Below are positions 45,051-56,446 of a stretch of 64,000 bases of DNA, piece after piece. Both the position numbers and the translations under genes were made by a program. The notes beneath the pieces were generated by a model, which made no database searches, was not told where the DNA came from, and saw nothing but the letters and a program-made list of their open reading frames with translations. This DNA is from Marthasterias glacialis (lineage: Eukaryota > Echinodermata > Asteroidea > Forcipulatida > Asteriidae): NCBI GenBank assembly GCA_911728455.2, contig OU452230.1:1662300-1726299 (forward strand), written 5' to 3'. Every line of letters begins with the position of its first letter. Position 1 is the first letter of the stretch.

Positions 45051-45204
45051 ACTGGTTGAATGGTTTGAAATGGTTGGTTAACTTCCTAGAAAATGTCTTG
45101 AAGAGTAGGAGAGTTAATTGTAATTTTACTTCAAGTTTGAACCGTTTCAGTGTCATACAGATTGTATTTTGTTCCTTGCCCGTGTAACAGAGGTCCATAG
45201 TCTC

Positions 45205-45387
45205 TTAGCCTTTCGTCAAGGCCTTCGTGGATAAGACAGCTGTGTAGCCACCAAGCCACTGCAGAGAAGACTAAGTCAGTGCGCACGAGTGGCTTCGCTA
45301 TCGTGCAGGCTGACTTTGGGCTTGTCTCTCCAGTCGCTTCGCGGCTACACAGCTGTCTAAGCCACGAAGGCCTTGACGAAAGGCTAA
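45205..45387. mobile_element. Foldback MITE (183 bp)
   Basis: The left arm runs TTAGCCTTTCGTCAAGGCCT, TCGTGG, GACAGCTGTGTAGCC; the right arm is the inverse, GGCTACACAGCTGTC, CCACGAAGGCC, TTGACGAAAGGCTAA. Arms are about 47 bp and nearly perfect, so it is probably young. Single copy in the window. Confidence 0.85.
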
Positions 45388-45826
45388 CAACTGCAGATAG
45401 CTTTAAGAAACTGCAGTATGTTAACAGTTCGGGGAAAAAACTGCAATTGGAAGACCTCTATAAATTGACTTGATTTGTTTTATTTTCTTATTGACTACCG
45501 ATTTCTGTGTGACTGTACTTCGTTTCGAAGAAATCATGAGATGTTAATGTAGTTGTACTTTCAGCTGTAGGGAAAGTAGATATTTGGTGTGAAAATGTTT
45601 GCAGAGTTTCTTTAAGATGTTCAAGAGAAGAAAAAAAAAGTGGAAATGAAAGTTGCTACGATGGGTGTTATAGTAATGCAATTCAAAACCAGAAAGTTTT
45701 TCTGCCAGTATACCCAAACATTTTCGGTAAAATCTCCTTATACATCTGCTGAAATTTTTCACTTTGTCATTTCCCAGTGACAGTGTCTGCAAGGTTTGAT
45801 TTTTAAAAGGCGACATAGCACTTAAT

Positions 45827-46373
45827 ACACTCTCAAAATTCCCGGGTCAGAATTCTTGACCCGGATTCAGGGTCCCATGGGGCCTGATTAATTTCTGGGT
45901 CAGTATGACCCCAACCTCGTCCCCATGGTTTACTATATGTAAACCCTGGGATGGAAACTCCTTACTTGGACCCTGATTGGACAACGACTTTACAATAGAA
46001 ACAAACGTTAAACAGGCTATTAAATCTGGTACCGGGCAACGAGACTATGACGAAGGTGTGCATTTCGAAAAGCAGCCAGACTATTCTAATTTGCATACGT
46101 ATCCACAAATTTTGGATATGCTAATGATCAAATACCAGGGTAAGAGAGCGGTCAACCTCGTACTGCTCAACACACCCCGTGGAGGAGGTTGGTATGACCC
46201 GGATTCTGTGTCAAAATGACCCAGAAATGTCAAACTGATGCAGAATCTGTGTTAAAAATCTTATACATGTACATTTCTTTTAACAAGGTTCCGGGTCAGC
46301 TTGAGCCAGAAATGGGTAAGCCCCCTGGGACCCCAAATCCGGGTCAATTCTGACCCTGAAGTTTTTAGAGTGT
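45827..46373. mobile_element. Foldback MITE, ACACTCT ends (547 bp)
   Basis: The left arm is ACACTCTCAAAATTCCCGGG, then TCTTGACCCGGATTCAGGGT and GGGGCCTGATTAATTTCTGG; the right arm is the inverse, ending GACCCTGAAG, TTTTTAGAGTGT. Arms are about 85 bp with modest divergence. An 80-codon frame inside (45977-46219) is intact but unrecognised; I treat it as incidental. Confidence 0.82.
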
Positions 46374-46639
46374 AGCCTCATTCTTGCGATTAACAAATTG
46401 GTTTCAAGAACGCAGATGTCTTATATATAACCACACCCTATTTAATACATTCCAACCAATATGACATCAGGCACATAAAGAGTATACATTGTTAATTATA
46501 AAGAACTTTGTATTCATTCACCGACCTTTTATTATGACAAAGTACTGTACTAAAATTGTTTCTTTTTGACTGAATGAATAAATGGGAATTTAACAAGTTT
46601 GCAATGATATGAAGAACAAGTCAAGTCGTCTTGTCATTC

Positions 46640-46810
46640 TTTAAATTATATTAAGCAATCAACCACATGGGAAACTGACTGTGTAAATTGTTATTCAATT
46701 TGGGTGTGACCAAAGAAAAATTGACTGGAGCGGGATTTGAATGAGCGACCCATGTTTTAACGTACCAACTGAGCTATCCAGTCATAATGTCTCCGGCCGG
46801 TGTGTTTTTC
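46640..46810 (-). repeat. tRNA-derived SINE family B, copy 1
   Basis: On the minus strand, TGGATAGCTCAGTTGGTACG resembles an A box and ATTCAAATCCCGCTCC a B box, followed by AGTCAATTTTTCTTTGG and a tail matching the copies at 48036 and 58570. Confidence 0.75.
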
Positions 46811-48035
46811 TTGCAGTCCGAAATTGCCACTGTCGTAATGATTTTCAATGTTTATTTTATTATTTTTTTTTTTTAATCGATTCCAAAAGGGGAATCCTTA
46901 AAAAAAACTGGGTTTTTTTCGAACTGCCAATTCTGAACTGCACAAAAAAGCCTGCGGCCCCTTCATGGCAAAAATGGTGTAACTTGGAACCACGCGTTTT
47001 TAGAAAACCACGTTTAAAAGTTCAAGGTCTCATTTTTTTTCAGTTTACATTTCAAAAGATCTGACTTTTGTCCTTAGGCTTTTAAATGTTTTTGTTAACC
47101 AAGGGACCAAACTTTAGTTTATTTTGATGTATAGGGTTTTTTGTTATATGGATTTAAAAAAATTGTACCTTTTTACCACAAAATATCAATGACCCCAAAA
47201 GCAAAGTTTAAATAACAAAATGATGTATCTAACTTGAGTTAACGTCTGCATATGAGTTAGAAGTAATATGGTACAAAGGTGTATCTTTAGTTATCCTATT
47301 ACCATTTACTGATTTGATTTAGCAAAAAGGTGTATCATCAATTATCCTATTATAATCAACACAACTGAAATAGTAGAAGGACGTATCGCGCTTATTCCAT
47401 CATGACACAATCAATTAGTATTATATAAGGATTTTCGATTTTATGCGTGACAAACTTTTAAGAAACGTTTATAGAACATTAAAATATTTTTCACAGTCCC
47501 AACCAGTCTCTGAACGTATCCATCCTAAAAAAAACGTATACATCAAAGATAATATATATTAACTTACAAAAATGTTAAGGGGAAGAAGGAAAAAATTGAC
47601 TTAAATGGTATCAAGTAGATTTTGCTTGCCCCTCCTGACCAAGTGGGCAACCCCATTTGATGGACACCCCTTCTAGGATGTGTGGAAGGGTCTAGCTGAG
47701 GATATGAAGTATGACGTGGCTGGTTTTTTTCCATGGGTGTGTGCTAATGTTTTTCTTTGTTTTTTGAAAACAATTTCTGGCTAGGCCTGTCAAATTTGGA
47801 GTTGCACCGCTTTATCATGAGGTCCTATATAGTCTCCTTGTAATTGTTTTCACTTTCTTTGTTCGGTGGTGCAGTCAAAGCCATACAACCTGTAACTGCC
47901 GCGTAGCGAGGGATCCCACCCCACGTTTTCCTTCCTCCATGATCCAACCATAAAGCTATAGTATATAGCTCTATGGATGTAACATGGGAAGCGACAGGAC
48001 AGGGATCTCCTTAAGGGTGATGTGACTTTATTTTT
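46811..48035. other. No gene seen
   Basis: AT-rich. A pair of GTGTATC..ATTATCCTATTA phrases repeats at about 47280 and 47328. A stray 5' fragment of SINE B (TTCGGTGGTGCAGTCAAAGC) lies at about 47862-47900. Confidence 0.4.
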
Positions 48036-48230
48036 TAATTATCAAGCAATGAACCACGAGGGAAAGTGACTGGGTAAACTTTAATTCAATTTTTGGGTGA
48101 GCAAGGAGAAATTGATTGGAGCGGGATTTGAACCAGCAACCCCCCGGATTAACGTACCAGCCCTCTACCAACTGAGCTATCTAACTTCTGTTCGGGGTGC
48201 CAGTCATCAGAAGTCATATAACCTTAAAGG
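48036..48230 (-). repeat. SINE family B, copy 2 (best preserved)
   Basis: On the minus strand: leader ATGACTTCTGATGACTGGCA, CCCCGAACAGAAG, A box TAGCTCAGTTGGTAGAGGGC, B box GGTTCAAATCCCGC, then CAATCAATTTCTCC and a tail. The tRNA-like head is good enough to be mistaken for a tRNA gene, but the shared leader and tail in all copies show that it is a SINE. Confidence 0.82.
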
Positions 48231-48232
48231 GT

Positions 48233-48618
48233 CTGTATACGTTTGGTAATGACTCTGAAAATTTATGGCAATAAAAACTTACTTGGTAAGAAGTATAGTA
48301 GCTTTTGATAGTATAATGCATTTTGATAGACGTTTCTTTTTGAAGTACTGCAATTATGGAAAAATATATCACTTTTTATCCCCAAAAATTTGAATCTAAG
48401 AAGCGTTATGGCCGTATCACTTCTCAGAATGTGTATTCCTATGACGGATACTTCTTCTGCGTGAACGCAACCGCTCCAGATTTTTGGCGATATCTCAAAA
48501 ACGCTGCCACCTTTTGAAATGAAATTTACACAGGTTAGTTTTATGGTATATATCTACAATTATATAGCATTAAGGCCAATGTATGGTTCCAAAAACCAAA
48601 GGTATACTTTGCCTTTAA
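48233..48618. mobile_element. MITE with TTTGGT ends (about 386 bp)
   Basis: The left end is TTAAAGGGTCTGTATACGTT, then TGGTAA; the right end is ACCAAAGGTATACTTTGCCT, then TTAAA. These are inverse with gaps. The interior contains ATCTAAGAAGCGTTATG and TGATAGTATAATGCATTTTG. It looks like a MITE; only one copy in the window. Confidence 0.7.
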
Positions 48619-49137
48619 ACTGCCTTTAAATTATAAACACCTGTTTGCTAAACTACTGTTTGATTGGTGATGTGGAGAACATTGAATCTTTTGCAATATT
48701 AAGGCAGCATTCTCTGGTATCTAATGCCGGTCTGCAAACTATGGGAGAAGTGTGTGTACAAATCTAGAGATAGAATTACATATCAACATCTAATGAAGTT
48801 ACTGCGTGCCAAAAGAGTCCACTGTGCGCACAGTTTTTATAAGACAAAAATATGTGTCACTTAATAAAAACGACCAAAGTATGAACTGGTTGTCTGTACA
48901 CTGGAAATAAAAGGTGACTAACAAATAGGGAACATTACTTGTTTATGCATTTACGAAAGGTGGGCTATTGAAATGAAGTGACACACATTTAACTTACAAA
49001 AGCGTTTGCAAATCATTTGTTTTGTCATAAAAGGTTTTGCAGTTGACTAAATGGCTGGACCAGTTTCTTGTCATAGTTCAGGCTTGCGGGGCTAGATGCC
49101 TTTGGTATCCAGGAATAATTATAGTGATAGAAACATA

Positions 49138-50786
49138 TTAAAGCTTTGATTGGTGGTTGCGAGCACCCTTCAGCTTCAAACTGTCGATGTATTTAAACAA
49201 AATATTGGTGTATTCTTCTGGGTATTTCTGAAGGCCTCCGACGTGAGGAGCGTTTTCCCAAGCCTTAAGATATGTATCGTGCCCAGTGCGGTCAGCCCAG
49301 CAACTGACAAAGTCTTCCATAGTTTGGGTCTTGCACATCGGATCAACAGCTGAGTAGAAAACCAACAGAGGAGTGTGAAATGGATTCTTATACATGGCTT
49401 CTTTGGCCTGGTCGAGCACCCCGTGGGTGTATTTGTACGTCAGCAGGAAGTACACTTGGGCTACGGAGAAGATTAGCTTCTGCATGAGCCAGCGTCTAGA
49501 GAGGATGTGTGCCACGCCCTTCACCCTGTGCCACGCCCCCTCGATGATCATGCTATCAAAAACGTGCCCGACGATGCGGTTTCGAAGCCCGTCGATTGTC
49601 TTGCCGTTCTCGGCAAGTATCTGGGACAGAAGTATGGAGTACACCACTGAACCTATAGAGAAAGCATGTACAATGATGGGTGATGTTGCCATGTCTTGGT
49701 GATTCAGGAGAACATTGGTGATTTCCTTGGCAAGGACGCCGGCACTGCTCGGCCAGTAGTAGTAGGATGCCTTCGGGTAGACAGTCAGAACATTGTAGCC
49801 CCTAGTTGCGTAGAGTTGCCGGTAACGTCCTACTGCTTTATGGGTGAATGTCATCCATGGCATCAGAAGAACGAGCGGCGTATCAGCATCTTGGTAAAAA
49901 AAAATTAAGTAAAAATTGAAACTAATAAGGAAATTCGCCAAGACTTAAAAGTCCCATTGGGAACTCGACCGGTGAAGGGTCACAGGGAGCCAAACTCCTC
50001 ACCGGATTTTAGTGTCACAATGACCCAGGCTCTGAACCAAAGTGATTTGGATTCTCGGTGGTCAGTGCGACCCGGGGAAATTGTCACTCTGGCCCATAGA
50101 CCTTTATCATGGTGCGGCCATCTAGATTTTCTCCCATTCAAACCAATGTAACCAAACCGAGGCTGGAAGGGTAAATAGTCTAGTTCCTTTTTGTACAATG
50201 AAAATTAGCATCTGTTACTGTTGTTGGATGCAGGGAACATGACCAAGATGGTGGCACCATGATAAAGGTCTAATGAGACTCGTCTCTTGGATTCCTGGCC
50301 AGTAGGACCCGGGAACAAAAGGTCACTCTGGCATGGCCCACTGGGACCCCTTCTCGGTGACTTTTTTTTGTGTGTAAATATTCTCGTGAGAGACTTGGTT
50401 ATTAAACTCAGCCGCATCTTATAATGCCATGCTGCTGAAGTAACCGTCTAGGTCTCAAGGAATGTCATTCCTGTACTCAGAACTTGTCACTGAGAGGATG
50501 CATCTAGTTGGTAAGTGATGACGTTTTGTAGCCGGAAGTGCAGTGCAACGAATGTACATATCAATGTACGTGTATGTAAACTATTCGTTTACGTTGCACT
50601 TCCGGCTCCAAAACGTCATCACTTACCATCAGGATTGGCGATACAGCTTGTAATACGGTTTCCAAATAAAAAGACCATTGCCTTCAAAACGTTCGTGTTA
50701 TAAAAAGATAATTATTTCTACTTACGTATATTATACTTATGTAATCTCAGAGAAGGCGACACATCAATCACGTCAGCAGCTTCCAT
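49138..50786 (-). CDS. TMEM53-like protein (DUF829 alpha/beta-hydrolase family), complete
   Basis: Two exons on the minus strand: 50786-50726 (start ATG, ends ATAC|GTAAGT, 61 bp) and 49889-49138 (after TTACCAAG, stop TAA), together 813 bp or 270 residues, matching the family's usual 275 or so. The joined N-terminus begins MEAADVIDVSPSLRLHKYNI and continues DTPLVLLMPWMTFTHKAVGR, which is the family's opening strand. Further marks are YPKASYYYWPSSAG, VHAFSIGSVVYS (nucleophile-elbow-like GxSxG position, here FSIGS), FDSMIIEG, a hydrophobic run at about residues 160-190, and the late HTPLLVFYSAVDPMC and NAPHVGGLQKYPEEY with Asp and His at positions where hydrolases carry the triad. TMEM53 proteins sit in the nuclear envelope or ER in vertebrates. 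Exon one is inferred from splice phase and family fit. The orthology call is likely, not proven. Confidence 0.87.
50097..50272. mobile_element. TAGACC-type MITE, copy 2 (176 bp)
   Basis: The left end is TAGACCTTTATCATGGTG and the right end CACCATGATAAAGGTCTA, an exact 18-bp inverted repeat. The interior (AACCGAGGCTGGAAGGGTAA; CATGACCAAGATGGTGG) matches the copy at 27362. Located in the TMEM53-like intron. Confidence 0.88.
50510..50627. repeat. Foldback MITE (118 bp)
   Basis: The left arm is GGTAAGTGATGACGTTTTG, then AGCCGGAAGTGCA; the right arm is the inverse, TGCACTTCCGGCTC, then CAAAACGTCATCACTTACC. Arms are about 45 bp with only a few mismatches. It lies in the TMEM53-like intron, close to exon one. 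The arms contain TGACGT (CRE-like) and CCGGAAGT (ETS-like) strings. Confidence 0.85.
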
Positions 50787-50959
50787 ACTGACTTTAAGTT
50801 GTGAGAGTTGAATAGACCTTTCTTTTGCAACGTCACAGGTGCAGCTACTCGAGTACTCAGGCCAACAAGACAACTTCAACAGAACTCGCAAATAGTTGCC
50901 AAATGAACGGATTTCTCAATCACGACTGTAGTTTACAACATAAAAAAGCACACCACAAA

Positions 50960-51732
50960 CAGACCGATTGCGCGACCTATTTTTTATTGTGGGTCAGTAA
51001 TCTAATGAGCTGATGGCAATCTACGCGCAATTACATGCCGTGACTGACAGACTCACAACAACAAAAAGGTGTTTTGGTAATAATAATACAGTAACTAGGC
51101 CATTTTATTAAAGTAGTATGTTGTGACATTGATTTTTTATCACATTACTGTTTGATAAACTACCAGTCTTCTTCTACAGAAGATTTCTATTTTGGGTTTT
51201 TTTACGACCGGCGTCGGATGACTATGTAGACACCCGCCTGTTATTTTGTTTGTAATGCAGTCCTAAATCACTGTAAAAAGGGTAAAGAACGTTGGAAAAG
51301 TGAGCATTTATACCTAGCCTTGAGAAATTTCAAATAGGCAAAGGAGTCACACAGATTTGGAAAGCAATTTCTTTGATGATTTCAGCTTTAAAGCTTCAAA
51401 TTTTTGTGTTGAAAAGTGTGTGATCGCGGACGTCTGGTGGCCTAAACGTTCCGTCGTGCACTAAAGTACACATCGTGTACATTTATACGTTACTTATACA
51501 ATTTCCAAGACTTGCTGAAACTGTCCTTACTGGCTTTATTCGGCCACTCGAAGGACTCTGGTACAAACTCTGGAATATTTTTCACATATTTCGAGAAAGC
51601 AAAGCCTCAATCGAATAAACTAAATGCAACAATCATCGTGTACCGTACCGCACTTTCCTATGGAGGACGCGTGTGTGTTTACACTTTAATACCAACAGGA
51701 GGTCACGTGACGCGGGTCGCGGAATCGGTCTA
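50960..51732 (+). mobile_element. Non-autonomous TIR transposon T1, copy 3 (773 bp)
   Basis: The left end is CAGACCGATTGCGCGACC and the right end GGGTCGCGGAATCGGTCTA. Same orientation and order as copies at 5685 and 13464, but the CACGTGAC near the left end is lost. Confidence 0.88.
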
Positions 51733-52076
51733 TTGGATAACCACAATGCTCCAACGCGACAAACAGACACACAGTTCACCACGAGTGCCATTACATCACA
51801 GCGCACAACATAATATTGCCCCACAGAGTCAACGGAAAGAAACCCGAAACTAGTACAGTACACACAGCGACCTTTTACACAGACTCATCCTTATTCAACA
51901 GTTTGAAATACGTGGCTCGTGGTTGGTCCAGAATTGTTCATTACGTATACGCCACATTATTAATATGTAGCTCTTTTTTACGCAGCCGTTGAACGTGTGC
52001 CAAGCCATGCAAGCTGAAGCTTTCTTATGAATGGATATTTTATCAATAGCCAATCACAGCGTGGCTTACGTAGGAC

Positions 52077-52586
52077 TACGGAAGCTTAAAGTGACCTTCC
52101 GAGATGCCGCGTTTCCGAGTTATTTTAAAAGAGAAAGACGGAATACCATGATATTTCAGACGTGTTCCGAGTTAGTACCACACAGAAATCCGTCTTTCCC
52201 CGATGCCGTATCTGGGAAAGCCGGCTTTCCCCGATACCGTTATCTCGGAAAGACGTCTTTCCGAGATACGGTATCAGAGAAAGACGTCTTTCCGAGATAC
52301 GGTATCAGGGAAAGACGTCTTTCCGAGATACGGTATCAGGGAAAGACGTCTTTCCGAGATACGGTATCAGGGAAAGACGTCTTTCCGAGATACGGTATCA
52401 AGGAAAGACGCATTTCTGAGATACGGTATTTGGGAAAGACGTCTTTCTGAGATACGGTATCAGGGAAAGACGGATTTCTGTGTGGTACTAAATCGGAACA
52501 CGTCTGAAATATCACGGTATTCTGTCTTTCTCGGATAAAATATCTCGGAAATGCGGCAACTCGGAAGGTCACTTTAAGCTTCCGTA
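52077..52586. mobile_element. Foldback element with internal 33-bp palindromic array (510 bp)
   Basis: Arms of about 120 bp pair: left TACGGAAGCTTAAAGTGACC, TTCCGAG, CAGACGTGTTCCGA, TACCACACAGAAATCCGTCT; right the inverse, ending GGTCACTTTAAGCTTCCGTA. Between them a 33-bp unit (AAAGACGTCTTTCCGAGATA, then CGGTATCAGGG) repeats about seven times, and each unit contains the palindrome GAAAGACGTCTTTC. Open frames through it are incidental (33 is a multiple of three). Confidence 0.88.
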
Positions 52587-52587
52587 C

Positions 52588-52850
52588 TTTTAGGATGTCG
52601 TCTTCCCAAGATAACTTAAGTTAGGAAGTTGACATCCTACTTTCAGGATGTCGTCATCCCGAGATAAATTAAGTTAGGAAATCGACATAATATTTTCAAG
52701 ATGTCGTCATCCCAAGATAACTTCAGTTAGGAATACGTCATCCTATTTTCAAGATGTAGTCATCCCAAGATAACTTAAGTTAGGAAATCGACATCCTACT
52801 TTCAAGATGTCGTCTTCCACAGGTAAATTATTTCAGGGTGTGGTCATTCT
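52588..52850 (+). repeat. Tandem repeat of hairpin units, about 60 bp each
   Basis: Four to five units contain AGGATGTCGTCATCCC or a variant, AAGATAACTTAAGTTAGGAA and CGACATCCTA. Within a unit GGATGTCG and CGACATCC are inverse and AACTTAAGTT is a palindrome, so each unit is a hairpin. It directly follows the foldback element. Confidence 0.82.
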
Positions 52851-52920
52851 TCGTTTATTATGTCGACATCCCAGGATCTCAACATGTCGGATGGCACTTC
52901 CAGAGCTCCGTACAAAGTGC

Positions 52921-53028
52921 AACGGCCGTTTAAAACCTTGCTGGGTCGTGGCCGTGTGACAAAGGACCTCGCCTTCGAGTCGGTCCTTTATCACACGGCC
53001 ACGACCCTGCCGATTTTAAACGGCCGTT
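52921..53028. repeat. Foldback inverted repeat with AAACGGCCGTTT ends
   Basis: The left arm is AACGGCCGTTTAAAACC, then GGGTCGTGGCCGTGTGA, then AAAGGACC; the right arm is the inverse, GGTCCTTTATCACACGGCC, ACGACCC, GATTTTAAACGGCCGTT. Arms are about 45 bp around a CTCGCCTTCGAGT loop. Confidence 0.82.
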
Positions 53029-53339
53029 TAAGACCTCGGTCACCACTCTTTTATTCCATTATGTCAACATGGACGTTAACATCTCCAGTTATCAAAACTG
53101 GTTCGGGTAATAAAACAATGGATTCTAAATAATCAGCAAACTCAGAGATAACCCGATTAAAACTGTGCGAGGTGGTTAACTGAGTGTGGTGGCCTAATTG
53201 ATCACATTTTCACAAGTCGAAAGAATTAATCCATACAGACCATTCAGAAAACTCAATGAATCGACTTCATCATCACCCATTTAAGCTACGTGCATTCTCT
53301 GTGCACATATATTTTTATGTATACGTGTACTATCTAACC

Positions 53340-53415
53340 CTAAAGTTGGTGGTATCCCTATTTTGTCAATATCTTCGTTCGTGGGTGCCAGTCAGCAGCC
53401 ATTCAACCTGAAACT
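53340..53415 (-). repeat. SINE family B, leader fragment
   Basis: GTTGGTGGTATCCCTATTTTG, then CGTTCGTGGGTGCCAGTCAG and CAGCCATTCAACCTG match the leader part of the copy at 58570-58780; the tRNA-like head is absent. Confidence 0.6.
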
Positions 53416-53556
53416 GCAGGACAACCTTGTGGTTTATTTCTTTAAATTGATATTTTCAACTTACTCATTTGATATTTTCAACTTACTCAATGCACATCGT
53501 AGGACCAAAGAAAGCAAAGCATACACGAGTCTTGGGCAGGCACAATCTAAAAGCAT

Positions 53557-56446
53557 TTTATTCATATCAAAACATCAGAAAACATGTCACAATTCCAATA
53601 GTATAACTCCAACATCAAGAATTGGGACTTCCGTCTGTCCCACTATGATAATGGATTGCATAACTTAGGCCTTACATAAAATGTATCCTAACCAACACAA
53701 TGTCCACTTAAACCACTCTGTATTGACAACGAATAAAAAGGAAAGAAAATAAATACAGGGGTGCTTTTAAATTTCAGACAAACCAAATGAATGGGGGGGG
53801 AGTTAATAATTTTCGACTTCAAAGGTTACATAGTTAATCAATCTTTTTAGTACAGATATATAGAAGTTATTTTAGCCGTCACAGGTACAAGCAACTCAAA
53901 CTTCTCAACTACGGTTTTGATATTTGAATACATAAACGAAACATTACTAATGTCAATGAAAATATTACACCATCCACAACATGTAGTTTACTTCTTGAAA
54001 AGGAACCTTAAATAAACTTTGCCCAAAAAATTGTCACTATTATGGAGAGAACCGTCTATAAAATTATCATTTTTCGAACAAATGGCACTGAATCGTAAGT
54101 ACATTTTGGAACAGATTTCTCTAGTTGGTACCTTGTTTTACCGTGATATTACCAATGTTTGTGATATTTTTTTACATTTTTTTTTATTTTTTTAAATACA
54201 TTGTCATAATTATGACTTTTTTTCTTTAGTTAAATGCGCGCAACAAATACAAATAAAATGCTTTTTTTCTGAAATATTTTATTGTTTAATTAAACAAGGT
54301 TTCTTGTTTTATATATAGAAAAAACACCTTCAAGTCGGCGAAAACTAAATAAACAAAGTATAGGCATTTCATATGACGAGGTTTAAGTTTGACTTCAATT
54401 AAAACAAGACTCTTGGCAAGTGAAAAGCATTACATGTTGCTTTGTTTTTAAAAAAGGTTCTACTTTCAACCCTGGAATGGGAGTCTATTTTGCTGGTTGT
54501 AAATCATGACAACAAAAAACAACCAATAGTTGGAATAATAACAGCAAGTGTTAGACATTAGTAATTACTTTAATTAAAATATAGGCACTCCATAAATATG
54601 TAACTTACTACAACCAGCAACAAATTAAACTAGTTTCTGCAAAATTGACTCCAGTTTAAAAACTAACCTACAGCAAAACCTTTCTCAAAATCTATATAAT
54701 CTATCATTAAAAAGAAAACAAGACGTCTACAAGAAGCAAAACTACTTGCCCTTCCAGTATGGTTTTTATCTAGAAGTTTTTAATCTCTACAAGATTGTCT
54801 CAAGGTATAAACAAAAACTGCTCTTTTGCTAAGCTCAGATTTACAAAGCAATTATATGGGAACAATATGATCCCAATTACAGAAGAATGTTGCTGTACCA
54901 CAACGTCATGATGATTTGCTTCTGCAGTATCACAGGCCAATAATAACTCATTGGTCATTACTTCTGCATGATATCATGCATTACAACAGGAATACAAAAC
55001 TAGACTTGAAACTCTATGTAATCAACAAACATCAGTGATCCTTTGACTTATAACTGAAAAGTCTACGGGTAAACAATAACTGGAAATCCAAATAAATTTC
55101 AATCTGTTTTGACAAGAATAAAGACTGCTGGCAGGAGAACTTACTAAACATTGGTTTGGCGTTGGCAACTCAGACTACATAATCAGCCGATACAAACAAA
55201 TAATACATCGTTAAACTAACAAATCTATTTCTACCTTCATAATCATACCGATGCCAAGTATCATTTTGGTTTGCAGTCATCAATCACCCTTAAGAATTTC
55301 ATGCTTCCCGTCACCTCTAATCCCAGTGAACTGTTCCTTTCCGGGAATGAAATTGAAGTAGTGCTTCCCTACACCTGGGTTATGGGTTGGGTGTTGGGGG
55401 GGAGGGCAGACCCACCTTAGCCCCACTCCAAACCCCTCTAGCAAGAACACATAATATTTGTTAGCACCACTTCACCTGGTTTATACCCAGGTAGGCATAA
55501 ATCTATTATATATCCAAAGTATTATGCATCAAGCTGAAACTGCAAATACTACAAAAACAAACGACTGAATTTCAAGGAATGCGCTTGAAGAGTTGTGGTG
55601 GCCATATTAATACGCCAAATGGGAGAGTCTGGGATGCTAGCTGACAGCAGAAATAACAGGTAGTTCCAATCCACTTTGAGAACATTGGATTCACCCGGCA
55701 AGTCTTCTTCAACCACGAAGCCTCCCACTGATAAACCTCATTACATTTGAATGGGTTCTTCAAAAACATAAAACTAAGAAAAATAGTCCCATCTAAACGT
55801 TGAGTGTGTCTCAGCTGCTATCACAATTTATATCAAATTGATTTGGTTTTCCTTTCGGCAAAGGTGGAATTGAGAAAATTAAAAAAAACTTTGTCCCGAG
55901 TGTGACTGTCTACTTATTCTATAAGTACCAGTGCATAAAACAATAATGCCTTGAGTGTATTTGTGCATCCACTGGTCTACTGTGTGTTAACAACAGACAA
56001 GCGAATGCAAACTACCGAAAATACAGTACTATAGGAAATAATATAGAAAGCACAAAATATTGAATACAAAATTGTACCATTCATAATGCTTTTGTCACAA
56101 TTCTTTTTGGTTTTTAATGCTAGTCTTGTCTGCCTAGTTCCACTAGTCCTTTTTTGGTGGATACTGCTCCACCACAAGAGGGCGCTATTTGTCATCAAAT
56201 CTCTTTAATTCCACAACTTTAACCCCAAAGTACTTCCATGACAAGTGTGTCTTATCTATTTCGCAATGCAATGACTTTAGAACAGATCATTTTCTATGCA
56301 AGCCAAAATTCTCTACTTAAGAGAGCAATAATATTTTTAAAGGAATACTGGTCTATTTTTCTCCCAAGCAAGCAAGCAGTTTAACCTTTCCGTGGATATA
56401 GCGAGTGTAGTTACATCATCATGACCTCACAAGCACGATCGTCATT
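53557..56446 (-). other. Probable long 3'UTR of the lamin gene
   Basis: This stretch directly follows the lamin stop codon on the minus strand and contains no exon or obvious repeat that I recognise. An AATAAA (plus-strand TTTATT at 53557-53562) is a good candidate polyadenylation signal, which would give a 3'UTR of about 2.9 kb. That the whole stretch is one UTR is inference; internal AATAAA-like strings could end it earlier. Confidence 0.45.

Noticed and set aside
45977..46219. 80-codon frame with polar composition inside the ACACTCT foldback
   Set aside because: No recognisable domain; could be a remnant of captured sequence, but evidence is too thin to call a gene.
48110..48190. tRNA gene on the minus strand
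   Set aside because: A and B boxes are good, but the acceptor stem does not pair convincingly and the same head with shared leader and tail occurs in two other copies, so it is a SINE.
49138..49941. TMEM53-like protein starting at the ATG in the large exon
   Set aside because: The first 17 codons are T-rich intron sequence with a splice acceptor at 49890; exon one at 50726-50786 gives a better, phase-consistent start.
52031..52572. Overlapping frames of 78-139 codons rich in FPRYGIRERR-like repeats
   Set aside because: Arise from the 33-bp palindromic array; both strands give nearly the same peptide because the unit is self-complementary.
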